A stretch of DNA of 29,671 bases. Origin: Coriobacteriia bacterium. GTDB taxonomy: Bacteria > Actinomycetota > Coriobacteriia > Coriobacteriales > Atopobiaceae. Below, in pieces: positions 1 through 7,373 of this stretch. Positions within the stretch are counted from its first letter, which is position 1. Every line of letters begins with the position of its first letter. The stretch is from assembly GCA_003150175.1 (NCBI GenBank), contig QAKZ01000005.1, positions 1 to 29,671 on the forward strand, given 5' to 3'. The notes beneath the pieces are model-generated. The model was not told the origin of the DNA, did no database searches, and saw only the letters and a list, made by a program, of their open reading frames with translations. Made by a program: the position numbers and the translations under genes.

Positions 1-63
1 GAGAGAGTCGAACTCCCGTTGACGGAACCAGAATCCGCTGTCCTACCACTAGACGAAGTCCCA
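1..63 (-). tRNA. tRNA-Gln (anticodon CTG), 3' end cut off by window edge
   Basis: Read on the minus strand, the sequence gives a 7-nt 5' acceptor strand (TGGGACT), a D arm (GTC...GAC) with a TAGTGGTAG loop, an anticodon arm GCGGA-TTCTGGT-TCCGT with anticodon CTG, and a T arm GGGAG-TTCGACT-CTCTC. The window ends exactly after the T arm, so the 3' acceptor strand is outside. The anticodon CTG decodes CAG glutamine codons. Identity comes from the cloverleaf and anticodon only. Confidence 0.9.
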
Positions 64-98
64 ATTTGCTACTTCAGCGCGCCTTTGCGCGAGAAATT

Positions 99-127
99 AC
101 TATACGGGAGCGTTGCGGACTTTGCAA
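99..127 (-). promoter_or_regulatory. Sigma-70-type promoter of the tRNA-Gln gene
   Basis: The minus strand has a -35 box TTGCAA (122-127), a 17-bp spacer and a -10 box TATAGT (99-104). The -10 box ends 35 bp before the tRNA 5' end at 63. The short leader contains a small GCGCG/CGCGC hairpin. Spacing and both hexamers fit a housekeeping promoter. Confidence 0.6.
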
Positions 128-157
128 GCGTCAATTGGAAAAAATTTTCCGACGCTT
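126..157 (-). terminator. Hairpin between cca and tRNA-Gln, possible cca terminator
   Basis: AAGCGTC (126-132) pairs with GACGCTT (151-157), with an inner GGAAAA/TTTTCC stem and, on the minus strand, a run of six T inside the structure. It lies 58 nt downstream of the cca stop and overlaps the -35 box of the tRNA promoter. The T-run is inside the stem rather than after it, so terminator function is uncertain. Confidence 0.3.
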
Positions 158-214
158 GGAATTTATCGGCACGACGCCCGTGGCTCGCGCCTCTGCCCGC
201 CGCGCGACGCATCC

Positions 215-1606
215 CTACCGGTACCGAAGCTCAGCAAGAAGCGCCTCCCGGTCGTTCGGCAGCTCGTCGGCGAGCACCGCGTCGAGGAGCGATCGCAGCA
301 CCATGCCCACCCCCGGGCCGGGCTCGATCCCCCGCTCGCGCATGACGTCGGCGCCGTTGACCTTGAGGTCGCCGATCGCGCAGACGGCGCCGCGGGCGAT
401 CTCTGCCCTGAGCACGCGCTCCATGGCGTCGAGCTCGGCCGCGTAGCCCATGCACTTGGGCGCTTTGCCCACCGCGTCGGAGCGCTTGAGGTCGATGAGC
501 GCGTGGGCGAGCGCTTCTCCCCTGCCGGGGCAGGCGCCCTCGAGCTTGGCGAGCATGCGGCGGATGGAGCGGACGGTCGGGTGGATGGGCAGGTCGTGCA
601 GGCGGATGATCGCCTGGGCCTCCCGGACCGTCGAGCGCTCGATGGCCAGGCGCCCCATGACCTCGCCCGCCATGCGCGCGCCCTCCTCGGGGTGGCCGAA
701 GAAGTGCCCGCGCCCGCCCTCGTCCACGCTCCAGCAGGCGGGCTTTGCCACGTCGTGGAGAAGCGCGGCCCAGCGCAGGGGCCGCAGCGCGAAGCCGCCC
801 GTGAACTCCTCGGCGCCGGCGCAGACGCGCGCGGTGTGCTCGAGCACGTCGTAGGCGTGGTAGGGGCTCTTTTGGTCGAAGCCGCGCATGGGCGCGAGCT
901 CGGGGATCGCGGCGGCGAGGACTTCGAACTCGTGGCGCAGGGCCCATGCCACGCGGCCCGAGGCGAGAATCCCGTCAATTTCCTGGCCGATTCGCTCGTG
1001 CGCGATGCCCGCGAGCTCGGGCGCGCAGGCGACGAGCGCCTCCTGCGTAGCGGGCTCGATGGTAAAGCCGAGCCGGCACGCGAAGCGCACCGCACGCAAC
1101 ACGCGCAGCGCGTCCTCCTCGAAGCGTCGGCGGGGCTCCCCCACCGCGCGGATGACGCCGCGGCCGAGGTCTTCTTGGCCGCCATAGGGGTCCAGAAGCC
1201 CGCGCTCGGGATGGTAGGCCATCGCGTTCACGGTGAAGTCGCGCCGGGCGAGGTCCTCGCGGACGTCCTCGACGAAGCGCACCACGTCGGGATGGCGCAT
1301 GTCCGAGTAGGCGCCCTCGACGCGGTAGGTGGTCGTCTCCACGGGCAGGCCATCGACGACGGCCGTCACCGTGCCGTGCTGGGCACCCGTCTCGTGGACC
1401 TCGATGCCGGCGGCACGCAGCACGCGGGCGGTCTGTTGCCAAGGTGCCGAGGTCGTCACGTCCACATCGTGGCCGGCCCCGCCCATGAGCGCGTCGCGCA
1501 CGAAGCCTCCGACGACCCAGGCCTCGAACCCGGCGCCCTCGAGCGCGCGGACGACGCGCAGTGCGTAAGCGGGCACCTCAATGTGTACAGGTTTGGTGAC
1601 GGCCAC
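215..1606 (-). CDS. cca: CCA tRNA nucleotidyltransferase (class II, with HD-type domain)
   Basis: Adds or repairs the 3'-CCA of tRNAs from CTP and ATP in the cytoplasm. The 463-aa protein has the class II nucleotidyltransferase head with GGFVRD (33-38) and the HDVDV motif (46-50) supplying the two metal-binding Asp residues. RRDFTVNAMA (121-130) and the EEDALRVLRAVRFA signature (163-176) of the fingers region follow. A C-terminal HD-like domain carries LEHT (255-258) and LLHD (282-285). GTG at 1606 is chosen because AGGAG sits 6-7 nt upstream and homology begins right after it; the frame stays open further upstream but into a repeat-rich intergenic stretch. The gene lies next to a tRNA gene. 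A poly(A) polymerase of the same superfamily is the alternative, but the HD domain and length fit bacterial CCA enzymes better. Confidence 0.93.
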   Translation of the reverse strand: MAVTKPVHIEVPAYALRVVRALEGAGFEAWVVGGFVRDALMGGAGHDVDVTTSAPWQQTARVLRAAGIEVHETGAQHGTVTAVVDGLPVETTTYRVEGAYSDMRHPDVVRFVEDVREDLARRDFTVNAMAYHPERGLLDPYGGQEDLGRGVIRAVGEPRRRFEEDALRVLRAVRFACRLGFTIEPATQEALVACAPELAGIAHERIGQEIDGILASGRVAWALRHEFEVLAAAIPELAPMRGFDQKSPYHAYDVLEHTARVCAGAEEFTGGFALRPLRWAALLHDVAKPACWSVDEGGRGHFFGHPEEGARMAGEVMGRLAIERSTVREAQAIIRLHDLPIHPTVRSIRRMLAKLEGACPGRGEALAHALIDLKRSDAVGKAPKCMGYAAELDAMERVLRAEIARGAVCAIGDLKVNGADVMRERGIEPGPGVGMVLRSLLDAVLADELPNDREALLAELRYR

Positions 1607-1635
1607 GTGCTTCTCCTCGGCTCGGTTGCCAGTCG

Positions 1636-1665
1636 AGTATAGCCCGCGAACCCCATGTGTGTCCC
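1636..1665 (-). promoter_or_regulatory. Putative cca promoter
   Basis: The minus strand has -35 GGGACA (1660-1665), an 18-bp spacer and -10 TATACT (1636-1641), 30 bp ahead of the GTG start. The -35 half consists of a GTGTCCC word similar to those in the neighbouring repeats, so the repeat cluster may supply part of the promoter. Confidence 0.45.
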
Positions 1666-1684
1666 AAAAGTGCTGCTCCTGGTA

Positions 1685-1770
1685 ACTGTCACCCGGTAAT
1701 GGGTGTCCCCGGATAATGGGTGTCACAGAAAGCTGCACGCAATGACTGTCACCCAGTGATGGGCGCCCCA
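1685..1770. repeat. Small cluster of GTCACCC/ATGGGTGTC direct repeats
   Basis: Two 26-nt direct repeats (1685-1710 and 1745-1770) differ at about five positions, and a partial third copy sits between them (1711-1726). All share the words CTGTCACCC and ATGGGTGTC. Each full copy is itself an imperfect inverted repeat (GTCACCC...GGGTGTC) able to form a short hairpin. The cluster fills the gap between the GGDEF gene stop and the cca promoter. Similar GTGTCCCC-rich intergenic words occur in many bacterial genomes as REP-like elements; that parallel is from memory. Confidence 0.6.
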
Positions 1771-1784
1771 GGGACGAGCGAGCA

Positions 1785-3659
1785 TCAGCGCTGCGCGTAG
1801 CGGCGTTCCTTCTCGGCATACATGCGCTGGTCGGCGAGGACGCGCACGCCCTCGAGCGTGTCTGCCTCCTCGGGGAAGGCGGCGAACCCGCAGCTCGCCC
1901 CGACCTCGATGCGCAAACCGTCGATGATGTACGGCTTGGCAATGGACCCCTCCAGGCGGCCCTTGAGCATCGCCGCGCCCTCGGGGTCTGCGTTCATGCA
2001 CGCCGCGACGACGAACTCGTCGCCGCCGATGCGGAAGGCGTAGTCGCTCGAGCGGATACACCCGCGGAGCCTCTCGGCGACGGCCATGAGCAGCTTGTCG
2101 CCCACGTCGTGGCCGTACTCGTCGTTCACGGGCTTGAATCGGTCGAGGTCGAGGAAATACAGCGTAAAGGGCTCGCGGCGCCTTTTTTTGTCGTGGAGAA
2201 CCTCGCTCATGCACCGTCCGTTGAAGAGCCCCGTGAGGCCGTCGGTGTTCGCGATGTTGCGCAGCTCGACCTTCTGGCCGATGTCCTGCACGGCGAGCAT
2301 GACCTTGCTCACCAGCCCGTCGTCGCCCCACTCGACGGGGATGACGTTCATGACCTTATAGACGTTCTCGGTCCGGCCGCAGTACTCGATCTTGAGGAAA
2401 TCGCCGTCGTGACCGAGCTCGCGCCTAATGCGCCCCGGCGAGAGGAGCGCGCCCATCTTCACCTCCCCGTCGCCGTTCAAGACCATGTATCTACGCGACA
2501 CCTCGGCAAGAAGCGCGCGGTGTTTTCCGCGCTCGGGGTACAGGTCCTCCCCCAGCTGCTGCTCGCGATACTCATAAGTGTCGTTCACGAGGTCGACCAG
2601 GGCGAGCCGGTCGATAATTTGCGCCACCCCGTTGAAGAGCAGCCGGTTGAGCGCGCCCTTCTCCTCCGCCGCGCGGCGCGCCTCGACCTCGTGGGCAAGG
2701 CGGCGATGGCTGACGAGGACGATGATCGCCACGACCATGCAGGTGATCAAACAACCGATTCCCAGCATCGACAGGATCGAGACGGACTGAAGGCGCTTCG
2801 CCCCGGCTTCGACAACGTCACGGCGCACGATGCCGACGACCGAGTACCCGTCGACTCCAGAGGGCAGATACGCGAGGTACTCCTCACGGCCTCCGCTCGA
2901 GACGAGCGCGACGCCCTGCCCGCCCCCGGCGATCCCCGCGCGCACCGACTCGGCGTCCCCGTACACAAACTCCGTGTGTGCCCTCAGATATTCCGGGAGG
3001 TTCACGAACGAATCGGTCAGCTCCGTCTTTTCTTGGAGCGAGATCGCCACATCGCCCGAGGGCGTCACCACAAATGCATCGGAGCAGCCATCGTAGATCT
3101 TTGCCGAGACGAGCTCCTGGACGACGCTCGCCTTGTAGCTGACCGCGACGCCGGTGTAAGAGGTACCGTTGATCTCGACGGAATTGGAAAGCGGGACGGC
3201 GAAGGCGATCATCTGCTGGCCGGTGCTCGACAAGTATGTGCGCACCGTGCTCGTGTTCTTGGCGTACATCTCGTTGAAGACGCCCGAGATCGAGCTCGCC
3301 ACGCCGCTTCTGTCGGAGGCGGTAAGAAACTCGTCCGCGCCGTTGAAGAGGTAGAAATCGTTGTAGCGCCAGTCGGTCCTCGTGTTGGCGAAGTTGGCGA
3401 ACTTGTCGAACAGGTCCGGGTTCTCCGCGTTGTGCTGCAGAAACACGTCATAGTCGGACAAATAATTCCAGTTACGCTGGCAGAACAGCGAAAATGTCGA
3501 GTCGACCTGCTCATAGGTGGAGAGCACCGACTGAGAGCTATCGGAATATATCTGCTCGCGGGCAAACCTGAAGTACCAGACGGCGCCGGCCACAACAACG
3601 GAGACCGCCGCGATTATGGTGGCGAACATGCGCCAGCGCATTCGTGTGCGTTCGAGCAT
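1785..3659 (-). CDS. Membrane-bound diguanylate cyclase with extracytoplasmic sensor domain
   Basis: Predicted to make cyclic di-GMP from two GTP in response to an external signal. The 624 aa divide into TM helix 1 (about 9-29), an extracytoplasmic region of about 260 residues compatible with a Cache-type ligand sensor, TM helix 2 (about 293-317), a short coiled linker, a PAS-like region (about 340-460) and a GGDEF domain (466-624). The catalytic motif is an intact GGDEF (545-549). The metal-binding segment is LDLDRFKPVND (503-513), and an RSSD I-site (536-539) sits five residues before GGDEF, so product inhibition is expected. ATG 3659 has an AGGGTGG ribosome-binding site. It appears monocistronic, with its own promoter upstream and the repeat cluster downstream. 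The signal sensed is unknown. Confidence 0.9.
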   Translation of the reverse strand: MLERTRMRWRMFATIIAAVSVVVAGAVWYFRFAREQIYSDSSQSVLSTYEQVDSTFSLFCQRNWNYLSDYDVFLQHNAENPDLFDKFANFANTRTDWRYNDFYLFNGADEFLTASDRSGVASSISGVFNEMYAKNTSTVRTYLSSTGQQMIAFAVPLSNSVEINGTSYTGVAVSYKASVVQELVSAKIYDGCSDAFVVTPSGDVAISLQEKTELTDSFVNLPEYLRAHTEFVYGDAESVRAGIAGGGQGVALVSSGGREEYLAYLPSGVDGYSVVGIVRRDVVEAGAKRLQSVSILSMLGIGCLITCMVVAIIVLVSHRRLAHEVEARRAAEEKGALNRLLFNGVAQIIDRLALVDLVNDTYEYREQQLGEDLYPERGKHRALLAEVSRRYMVLNGDGEVKMGALLSPGRIRRELGHDGDFLKIEYCGRTENVYKVMNVIPVEWGDDGLVSKVMLAVQDIGQKVELRNIANTDGLTGLFNGRCMSEVLHDKKRRREPFTLYFLDLDRFKPVNDEYGHDVGDKLLMAVAERLRGCIRSSDYAFRIGGDEFVVAACMNADPEGAAMLKGRLEGSIAKPYIIDGLRIEVGASCGFAAFPEEADTLEGVRVLADQRMYAEKERRYAQR

Positions 3660-3693
3660 GACGCCACCCTATGTCGTGTTCCTAATAAGCCCG

Positions 3694-3723
3694 ATTGTAC
3701 GGCGCAGGCGGCGAGGTTGTCGA
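3694..3723 (-). promoter_or_regulatory. Promoter of the diguanylate cyclase gene
   Basis: The minus strand has -35 TCGACA (3718-3723, 5 of 6 consensus), an 18-bp spacer and -10 TACAAT (3694-3699, 5 of 6), 34 bp ahead of the ATG at 3659. Confidence 0.55.
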
Positions 3724-3773
3724 CACAGCGTCACAAAGAAACCCTCAGTCGGACACACACGACGGGACGATGC

Positions 3774-3803
3774 AAAAAAGAGACCCGCCCGTGGGCAGGT
3801 CCC
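3774..3803 (-). terminator. Rho-independent terminator of the cold-shock gene
   Basis: The minus strand forms a 10-bp GC-rich stem (GGGACCTGCC pairing with GGCGGGTCTC, two G-T pairs) with a 4-nt loop, followed directly by six T (3774-3779). It starts 26 nt after the csp stop codon. Confidence 0.85.
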
Positions 3804-3829
3804 TTCTCAGCTCATATAGAAATAAGGAC

Positions 3830-4033
3830 TTAGAGCTTGTGGACGTTGGAAGCCTGGAGCTTGCCGTTCTGGCCGGTCGTGATCTCGAACTCGACAGCCT
3901 GGCCCTCGTCCAGGGTCTTGAAGCCGTCCATCTGAATCTCGGAGTAGTGGACAAACAGGTCGTCGCCATCCTCGCGAGAGATGAAGCCGTAGCCCTTGTC
4001 CGGGTTGAACCACTTAACAGTACCCTGTGCCAT
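3830..4033 (-). CDS. Cold-shock protein, CspA family
   Basis: Single-stranded RNA/DNA-binding protein of 67 aa forming one cold-shock domain, which melts mRNA secondary structure. RNP1 (KGYGFIS, 13-19) and RNP2 (LFVHYS, 26-31) are intact, and the length is typical. ATG 4033 is preceded by GAAAGG. The leader contains a palindromic GCCCCGCGGGGC hairpin about 20 nt before the start, which may bear on its translation. The gene is monocistronic with its own terminator. Which csp paralogue it is cannot be told. Confidence 0.95.
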   Translation of the reverse strand: MAQGTVKWFNPDKGYGFISREDGDDLFVHYSEIQMDGFKTLDEGQAVEFEITTGQNGKLQASNVHKL

Positions 4034-4244
4034 GTCGTGCCTTTCGTTCTTAGCCCCGCGGGGCCAAATGCTGCGCCCGGGTAGGACGCGATACCTTGCG
4101 GCGGAATCGCCACTTGTTTATGGTACCCCGAAACTGCCGCGATTTAGCCGACAATCCGCTCGGGGGCGTTTTGGGCCCGATGGGCCAGGAGCGTGAATGC
4201 GCAAAGGGCGAGAAGGGCAGAGGACGCCGTTTCCGCCACACCGG

Positions 4245-5357
4245 CTAGGCGTGCGAGGGCTCCGTGGGCTTAACGGCACGCTTGACGCGCTTGACGAACT
4301 TGACGGGGCCCTCCTGCGTGATCGAGGAGCCGGTCATCTTGATCAGGTGCGCCCACCAGACAGGATAGTTGATCTTCGGCTTGGGCAGCCCCATGACGTC
4401 GCAGTAGAACTTCTTTCTGTGCGGGGCGATGTCGTCGAGCGAGAGCACGAGCTCGGGGTCCATCTCGTGGAAGCACTTGGTCACGCGCTCACGGACGTGC
4501 GGGTTGTCCCAGCCGTCGTCGTGGATGGCGCCGAAGCTGTAGTTGATGCCGCGCTTGCAGTGGGCGCGCAGGATGCGCTTGTCGGTGATGCCGAGGCGCT
4601 CGATGATGGCGAGCATGTCCTCCCAGCGGTCGAACGGGCGCACGACGGCCTCGACCGTCTTGTGGTGGAGCGTGGAGTCCTTGAGGTCGCAGCGGTAGTT
4701 GTAGTACGCGTTGTCCAGATAGACGATGGCCTTGGCCTGGCACATGGTCTCGATGAGGAAGGGGTTGTCCGCCCAGCCGGCGCCGGGGTACTCGGGGAAG
4801 CGGATGGACTTCTCGTCGAGGAAGCCCTTGCGGTAGACGGCCGACCAGATCGAAGGGTGCATGGAGATCAGGTCGGGCTCCTCCCCCACCGTGAACGGGC
4901 GGGTCGAGGTCTTGATGTTGCCCTTCATGGTGGAGGGGAACGGCGCCTGCTTGGCCGGGTCGTCCCAGTCGCGGATGTCGGTCCAGGGCGTCTTCACGAT
5001 GTCGATCTGCTCGGGGAAGGAATCGGCGAAGGCCAGCATGTCCGCGTACATCGTGGGCTCGATCCAGTCGTCGGGCTCGACGATGGAGATCCAGTCGCCC
5101 TTGGCCATGCGCAGGCCCATGTTGCAGCCCTGGCCGTAGCCGCCGTTGGCCTTGTCGACCATGACGACGCGGGGGTCGGCGGCCGCATGGGCGCGGATGA
5201 TGTCGGGGCTGCCGTCGGTGGAGCCATCGTTGATGCACAGGACCTCAATGTTCTTGTGCGTCTGGGCCTCGATGGAGTCGAGGCACTGGTCGAGGAACTT
5301 CTCGACGTTGTAGATAGGTACGATGACCGAGACGAGTGACTTGGAGTCGCCGTGCAT
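4245..5357 (-). CDS. Family 2 glycosyltransferase
   Basis: GT-A fold transferase using a nucleotide-sugar donor, probably building a cell-surface polysaccharide. The 370 aa begin with the canonical N-terminal domain: VSVIVPIYN (9-17), NDGSTDGS (43-50), NGGYGQGCNMGL (71-82) and EPDDW (94-98) as the DxD-like metal site. There is no clear membrane helix, only a basic C-terminal tail (FVKRVKRAVKP). ATG 5357 is chosen because GGAGG lies 8 nt upstream and homology starts at once. It lies 166 nt after yigZ on the same strand and may be read from the EIIA promoter or its own. A TATCAT word about 50 nt upstream is a weak -10 candidate. Acceptor and linkage are not predictable. Confidence 0.88.
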   Translation of the reverse strand: MHGDSKSLVSVIVPIYNVEKFLDQCLDSIEAQTHKNIEVLCINDGSTDGSPDIIRAHAAADPRVVMVDKANGGYGQGCNMGLRMAKGDWISIVEPDDWIEPTMYADMLAFADSFPEQIDIVKTPWTDIRDWDDPAKQAPFPSTMKGNIKTSTRPFTVGEEPDLISMHPSIWSAVYRKGFLDEKSIRFPEYPGAGWADNPFLIETMCQAKAIVYLDNAYYNYRCDLKDSTLHHKTVEAVVRPFDRWEDMLAIIERLGITDKRILRAHCKRGINYSFGAIHDDGWDNPHVRERVTKCFHEMDPELVLSLDDIAPHRKKFYCDVMGLPKPKINYPVWWAHLIKMTGSSITQEGPVKFVKRVKRAVKPTEPSHA

Positions 5358-5523
5358 ACTATGACCTCCGTTAACGCAATAAGAAGAAAACGCGGGCAGC
5401 ACCGCGAGTTTGCTCAGCCCTTTGATGATAGCCGATATGCGTCCCTCACGGCGACGCCGCCAAGAGGGCCAACGCGAGCCTGGGAGCTGGTGGACGGGCG
5501 CAGCCTCATCCGAAGCCCGGCGA

Positions 5524-6165
5524 TCAGAACTCCGCGAAGACCGGCTCGCCGACGCGGCAGAGCTCCTCCCCGCAGGCGAGCTCGCGCACGGCATCCACGA
5601 ACGGGGCCTCGTCGCCCGACCTGAACGCGACCGTGAGCTGCACGTCCTCGAGGAACAGCTGGTCTATAACCTTGCCGCCGGCGTCGGCCGCGAGCCTGCC
5701 GACACGGTCGTAGAGCGCGTACGGGAGCTGGACGACGACCTTGGTGACGAGCGTCATCTCGGCGATGCCGCCGGCGTCGCGCGCCGCCGCCACAGCTTCC
5801 TGAGCCGCCGCCGTGTACGCGCGCACAAGGCCGCCGGGACCCAGGAGCGTACCTCCGAAATAGCGCGTGACCACGCAACAGACGTCCTTCAGCCCTTCTC
5901 CGCGCAGGACCTCGAGCACCGGCATGCCGGACGTGCGGCTCGGCTCGCCGTCGTCGGAGCAGCGCTCGCACCCGTCGCAGAGTATCCAGGCCGGGACGTT
6001 GTGCCGCGCGTCGTGGTGCCTCGAGCGAACCTCGGCGATGAACTCGTCGGCCTCCGCCTCGCCGGCCACGTGGCACAGCTGCGCGATGAAGCGGCTCCGC
6101 CGGTCCTCGAACTCGCCCGAGAACTCCCGGCCCGCGCGCAGCGTAAGGTAAGAATCCATGCCCAT
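5524..6165 (-). CDS. YigZ/IMPACT (UPF0029) family protein
   Basis: Conserved cytoplasmic protein of about 213 aa with an N-terminal UPF0029 domain and a C-terminal ferredoxin-like domain. The signature runs from DDGEPSRTSGMP through VTRYFGGTLLGPGGLVRAY. The family's eukaryotic member IMPACT regulates the kinase GCN2; the bacterial role is not settled. Start choice: TTG at 6171 overlaps the EIIA stop as TTGA, but ATG at 6165 follows AGGCGG by about 10 nt and is preferred. Overlap with the EIIA gene shows translational coupling. Confidence 0.9.
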   Translation of the reverse strand: MGMDSYLTLRAGREFSGEFEDRRSRFIAQLCHVAGEAEADEFIAEVRSRHHDARHNVPAWILCDGCERCSDDGEPSRTSGMPVLEVLRGEGLKDVCCVVTRYFGGTLLGPGGLVRAYTAAAQEAVAAARDAGGIAEMTLVTKVVVQLPYALYDRVGRLAADAGGKVIDQLFLEDVQLTVAFRSGDEAPFVDAVRELACGEELCRVGEPVFAEF

Positions 6166-6167
6166 GC

Positions 6168-6692
6168 TCAACGCGCCGCCTTAAGCCGGAGCAGGGCCTC
6201 GCCCGCCCGCACGCTGCCGGCGCGCGTGGGCTCGACCCCTCCGAGCTCACGCGCGTTGGTCACGGTGACGATCACCGTGTCGTCGAGCTCCGAGCCGCGG
6301 ATGAGCTCGCGATCGAACCAGATGAGCGCGTCGCCCGCGCCCACTCGGTCGCCCTTCCCCACGAAGTCGCGGAACCCGCGGCCGCGGAGGTTGACGGTGT
6401 CGATGCCCACGTGCAGGAGCACCTGCGCCCCGTTGTCCGCATCGATGGCGAGCGCGTGCTTGCTGCCCACAACCTCGGCCACGGTACCCGAGACGGGCGC
6501 GTACGCGACGTCGCCATCCGGCACAAGGGCGGTCCCTTCCCCGAGCATGCCCGACGAGAACGCCGGGTCGTCGACCTGGGAAAGCCCGATCACCCGGCCG
6601 GAGACCGGCGCGCAGATCAAGTCCGCCGCCCCGTTGGCAGCGATCGCCCTCGGGCGACGGCTGATGGGGAACACGTCTTCGAATAGGCTCAC
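6168..6692 (-). CDS. PTS EIIA component, glucose family (Crr-like, single domain)
   Basis: Phosphocarrier that passes phosphate from HPr to an EIIB of a sugar PTS and may signal carbon status. The 174-aa protein is one EIIA-Glc domain: APVSGRVIGLSQVDD (28-42), SKHALAI with His79, and LLHVGIDTVNL with the phosphorylated His94, followed by GRGFRDFVGKGDRVGAGD. GTG 6692 is chosen because GAAAGG lies upstream and the domain begins there. No EIIB or EIIC is in the window, so its membrane partner is elsewhere. It overlaps yigZ. Confidence 0.92.
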   Translation of the reverse strand: MSLFEDVFPISRRPRAIAANGAADLICAPVSGRVIGLSQVDDPAFSSGMLGEGTALVPDGDVAYAPVSGTVAEVVGSKHALAIDADNGAQVLLHVGIDTVNLRGRGFRDFVGKGDRVGAGDALIWFDRELIRGSELDDTVIVTVTNARELGGVEPTRAGSVRAGEALLRLKAAR

Positions 6693-6747
6693 GTTCGCGA
6701 CCTTTCGGCGAGGCGGCGGCGCGCGCCGCCGGGGCTGTAACCTGGTT

Positions 6748-6756
6748 ATTGTAGCA
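6748..6756 (-). promoter_or_regulatory. Extended -10 promoter of the EIIA-yigZ unit
   Basis: The minus strand reads TGC-TACAAT (-10 hexamer 6748-6753, TGn element 6754-6756) with no good -35 box. The 5' leader of about 50 nt contains a GC palindrome (GGCGGCGCGCGCCGCC) that could fold over the region before the ribosome-binding site. Confidence 0.45.
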
Positions 6757-6814
6757 ATTCTGTGTCCCGCACCCGGACCACCGCGGCGCCCGGGTCGCGC
6801 GTTTGAGCGGCAGA

Positions 6815-6823
6815 TGCTAAAAT
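6815..6823 (+). promoter_or_regulatory. Extended -10 promoter of rnpB
   Basis: TGC-TAAAAT (TG at 6815-6816, hexamer 6818-6823) lies 8 bp before the 5' strand of RNase P helix P1. No convincing -35 box is present. It is divergent from the EIIA promoter, about 60 bp away. Confidence 0.5.
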
Positions 6824-6831
6824 TCTCCCTT

Positions 6832-7188
6832 GCGAGGTGGGCCAGGCGACCGCGGGCGCGAGCAATCGCGCATGAGGAAAGTCCGGGCTCCACAGGGCAG
6901 GATGCTGGCTAACGACCAGGCGGGGTAACCCGACGGAAAGCGCCGCAGAAAAGAAGACTCCCGCTGGCGCCGCGAGGCGTTGAGAGAAAAGCTGAAACGG
7001 TGGTGTAAGAGACCACCAGCGTCGTGGCAACACGGCGGCTTGGCAAGCCCCATCCGGAGCAAACGCAAATAGGAGCGCTATGGTGTTGCCCGCACCGCGC
7101 TCGGGTTGCGCGCTAGAGGGCAGCGGCAACGCTGTTCGTAGATAAATGGCCGTCCACGACAGAACCCGGCTCATAGGCCCACCTCGCG
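6832..7188 (+). ncRNA. rnpB: RNase P RNA (type A-like)
   Basis: Catalytic RNA of RNase P, which cuts 5' leaders from pre-tRNAs. The 5' strand GCGAGGTGGGCC (6832-6843) is perfectly complementary to the 3' strand at 7176-7187, forming P1. Universally conserved blocks are present: GAGGAAAGTCCGGGCTCC (6874-6891), the CAGGGCAGGATGCTGGCTAACG region that follows, GACGGAAAGCGCCGCAGAAA-type sequence near 6935, and ACAGAACCCGGCTCATAGGC near the 3' end. The length of about 357 nt fits bacterial type A. Ends are set by P1 pairing and could be off by a few nt. Confidence 0.96.
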
Positions 7189-7194
7189 TTTTTT
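7176..7194 (+). terminator. rnpB 3' end: P1 strand followed by T-run
   Basis: The P1 3' strand (7176-7187) is followed by G and six T (7189-7194). No other hairpin stands before the T-run, so transcript release would need a helix using this strand, which in the mature RNA pairs with the 5' end. Confidence 0.45.
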
Positions 7195-7303
7195 GATTCC
7201 CCTGCTTACAATCCCATAGCTCAAAGCTCGCCATAGCCGCAGGCTCGCCGTGCGCGGGCAAAGAACCACACAGGCGGCTGAAGGTCCTTCTCCCCGCATA
7301 ACA

Positions 7304-7337
7304 AAGCGGCCCGTCCCCTTCAGAGGACGGGCCGCTT
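7304..7337 (-). terminator. Terminator hairpin at the end of the dcw/divIVA operon
   Basis: A perfect 13-bp stem (AAGCGGCCCGTCC, 7304-7316, with 7325-7337) has an 8-nt loop and lies 36 nt after the divIVA stop. On the minus strand it is followed by a weak T-rich TGTT stretch. It separates the operon from the convergent rnpB transcript. Confidence 0.7.
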
Positions 7338-7373
7338 ACGTAAACAGGAAATCTATGGGCGTCGACGGCTCGT

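Noticed and set aside
113..1642. A 509-codon plus-strand open frame over cca
   Set aside because: It is antisense to a gene with a full set of CCA-enzyme motifs; composition is Arg/Ala/Gly-rich as expected for a GC-rich shadow frame.
4180..4244. Terminator for the glycosyltransferase gene (GGCCC-ATC-GGGCC hairpin)
   Set aside because: The stem is only 5 bp and is followed by CAAAAC instead of a T-run on the minus strand.
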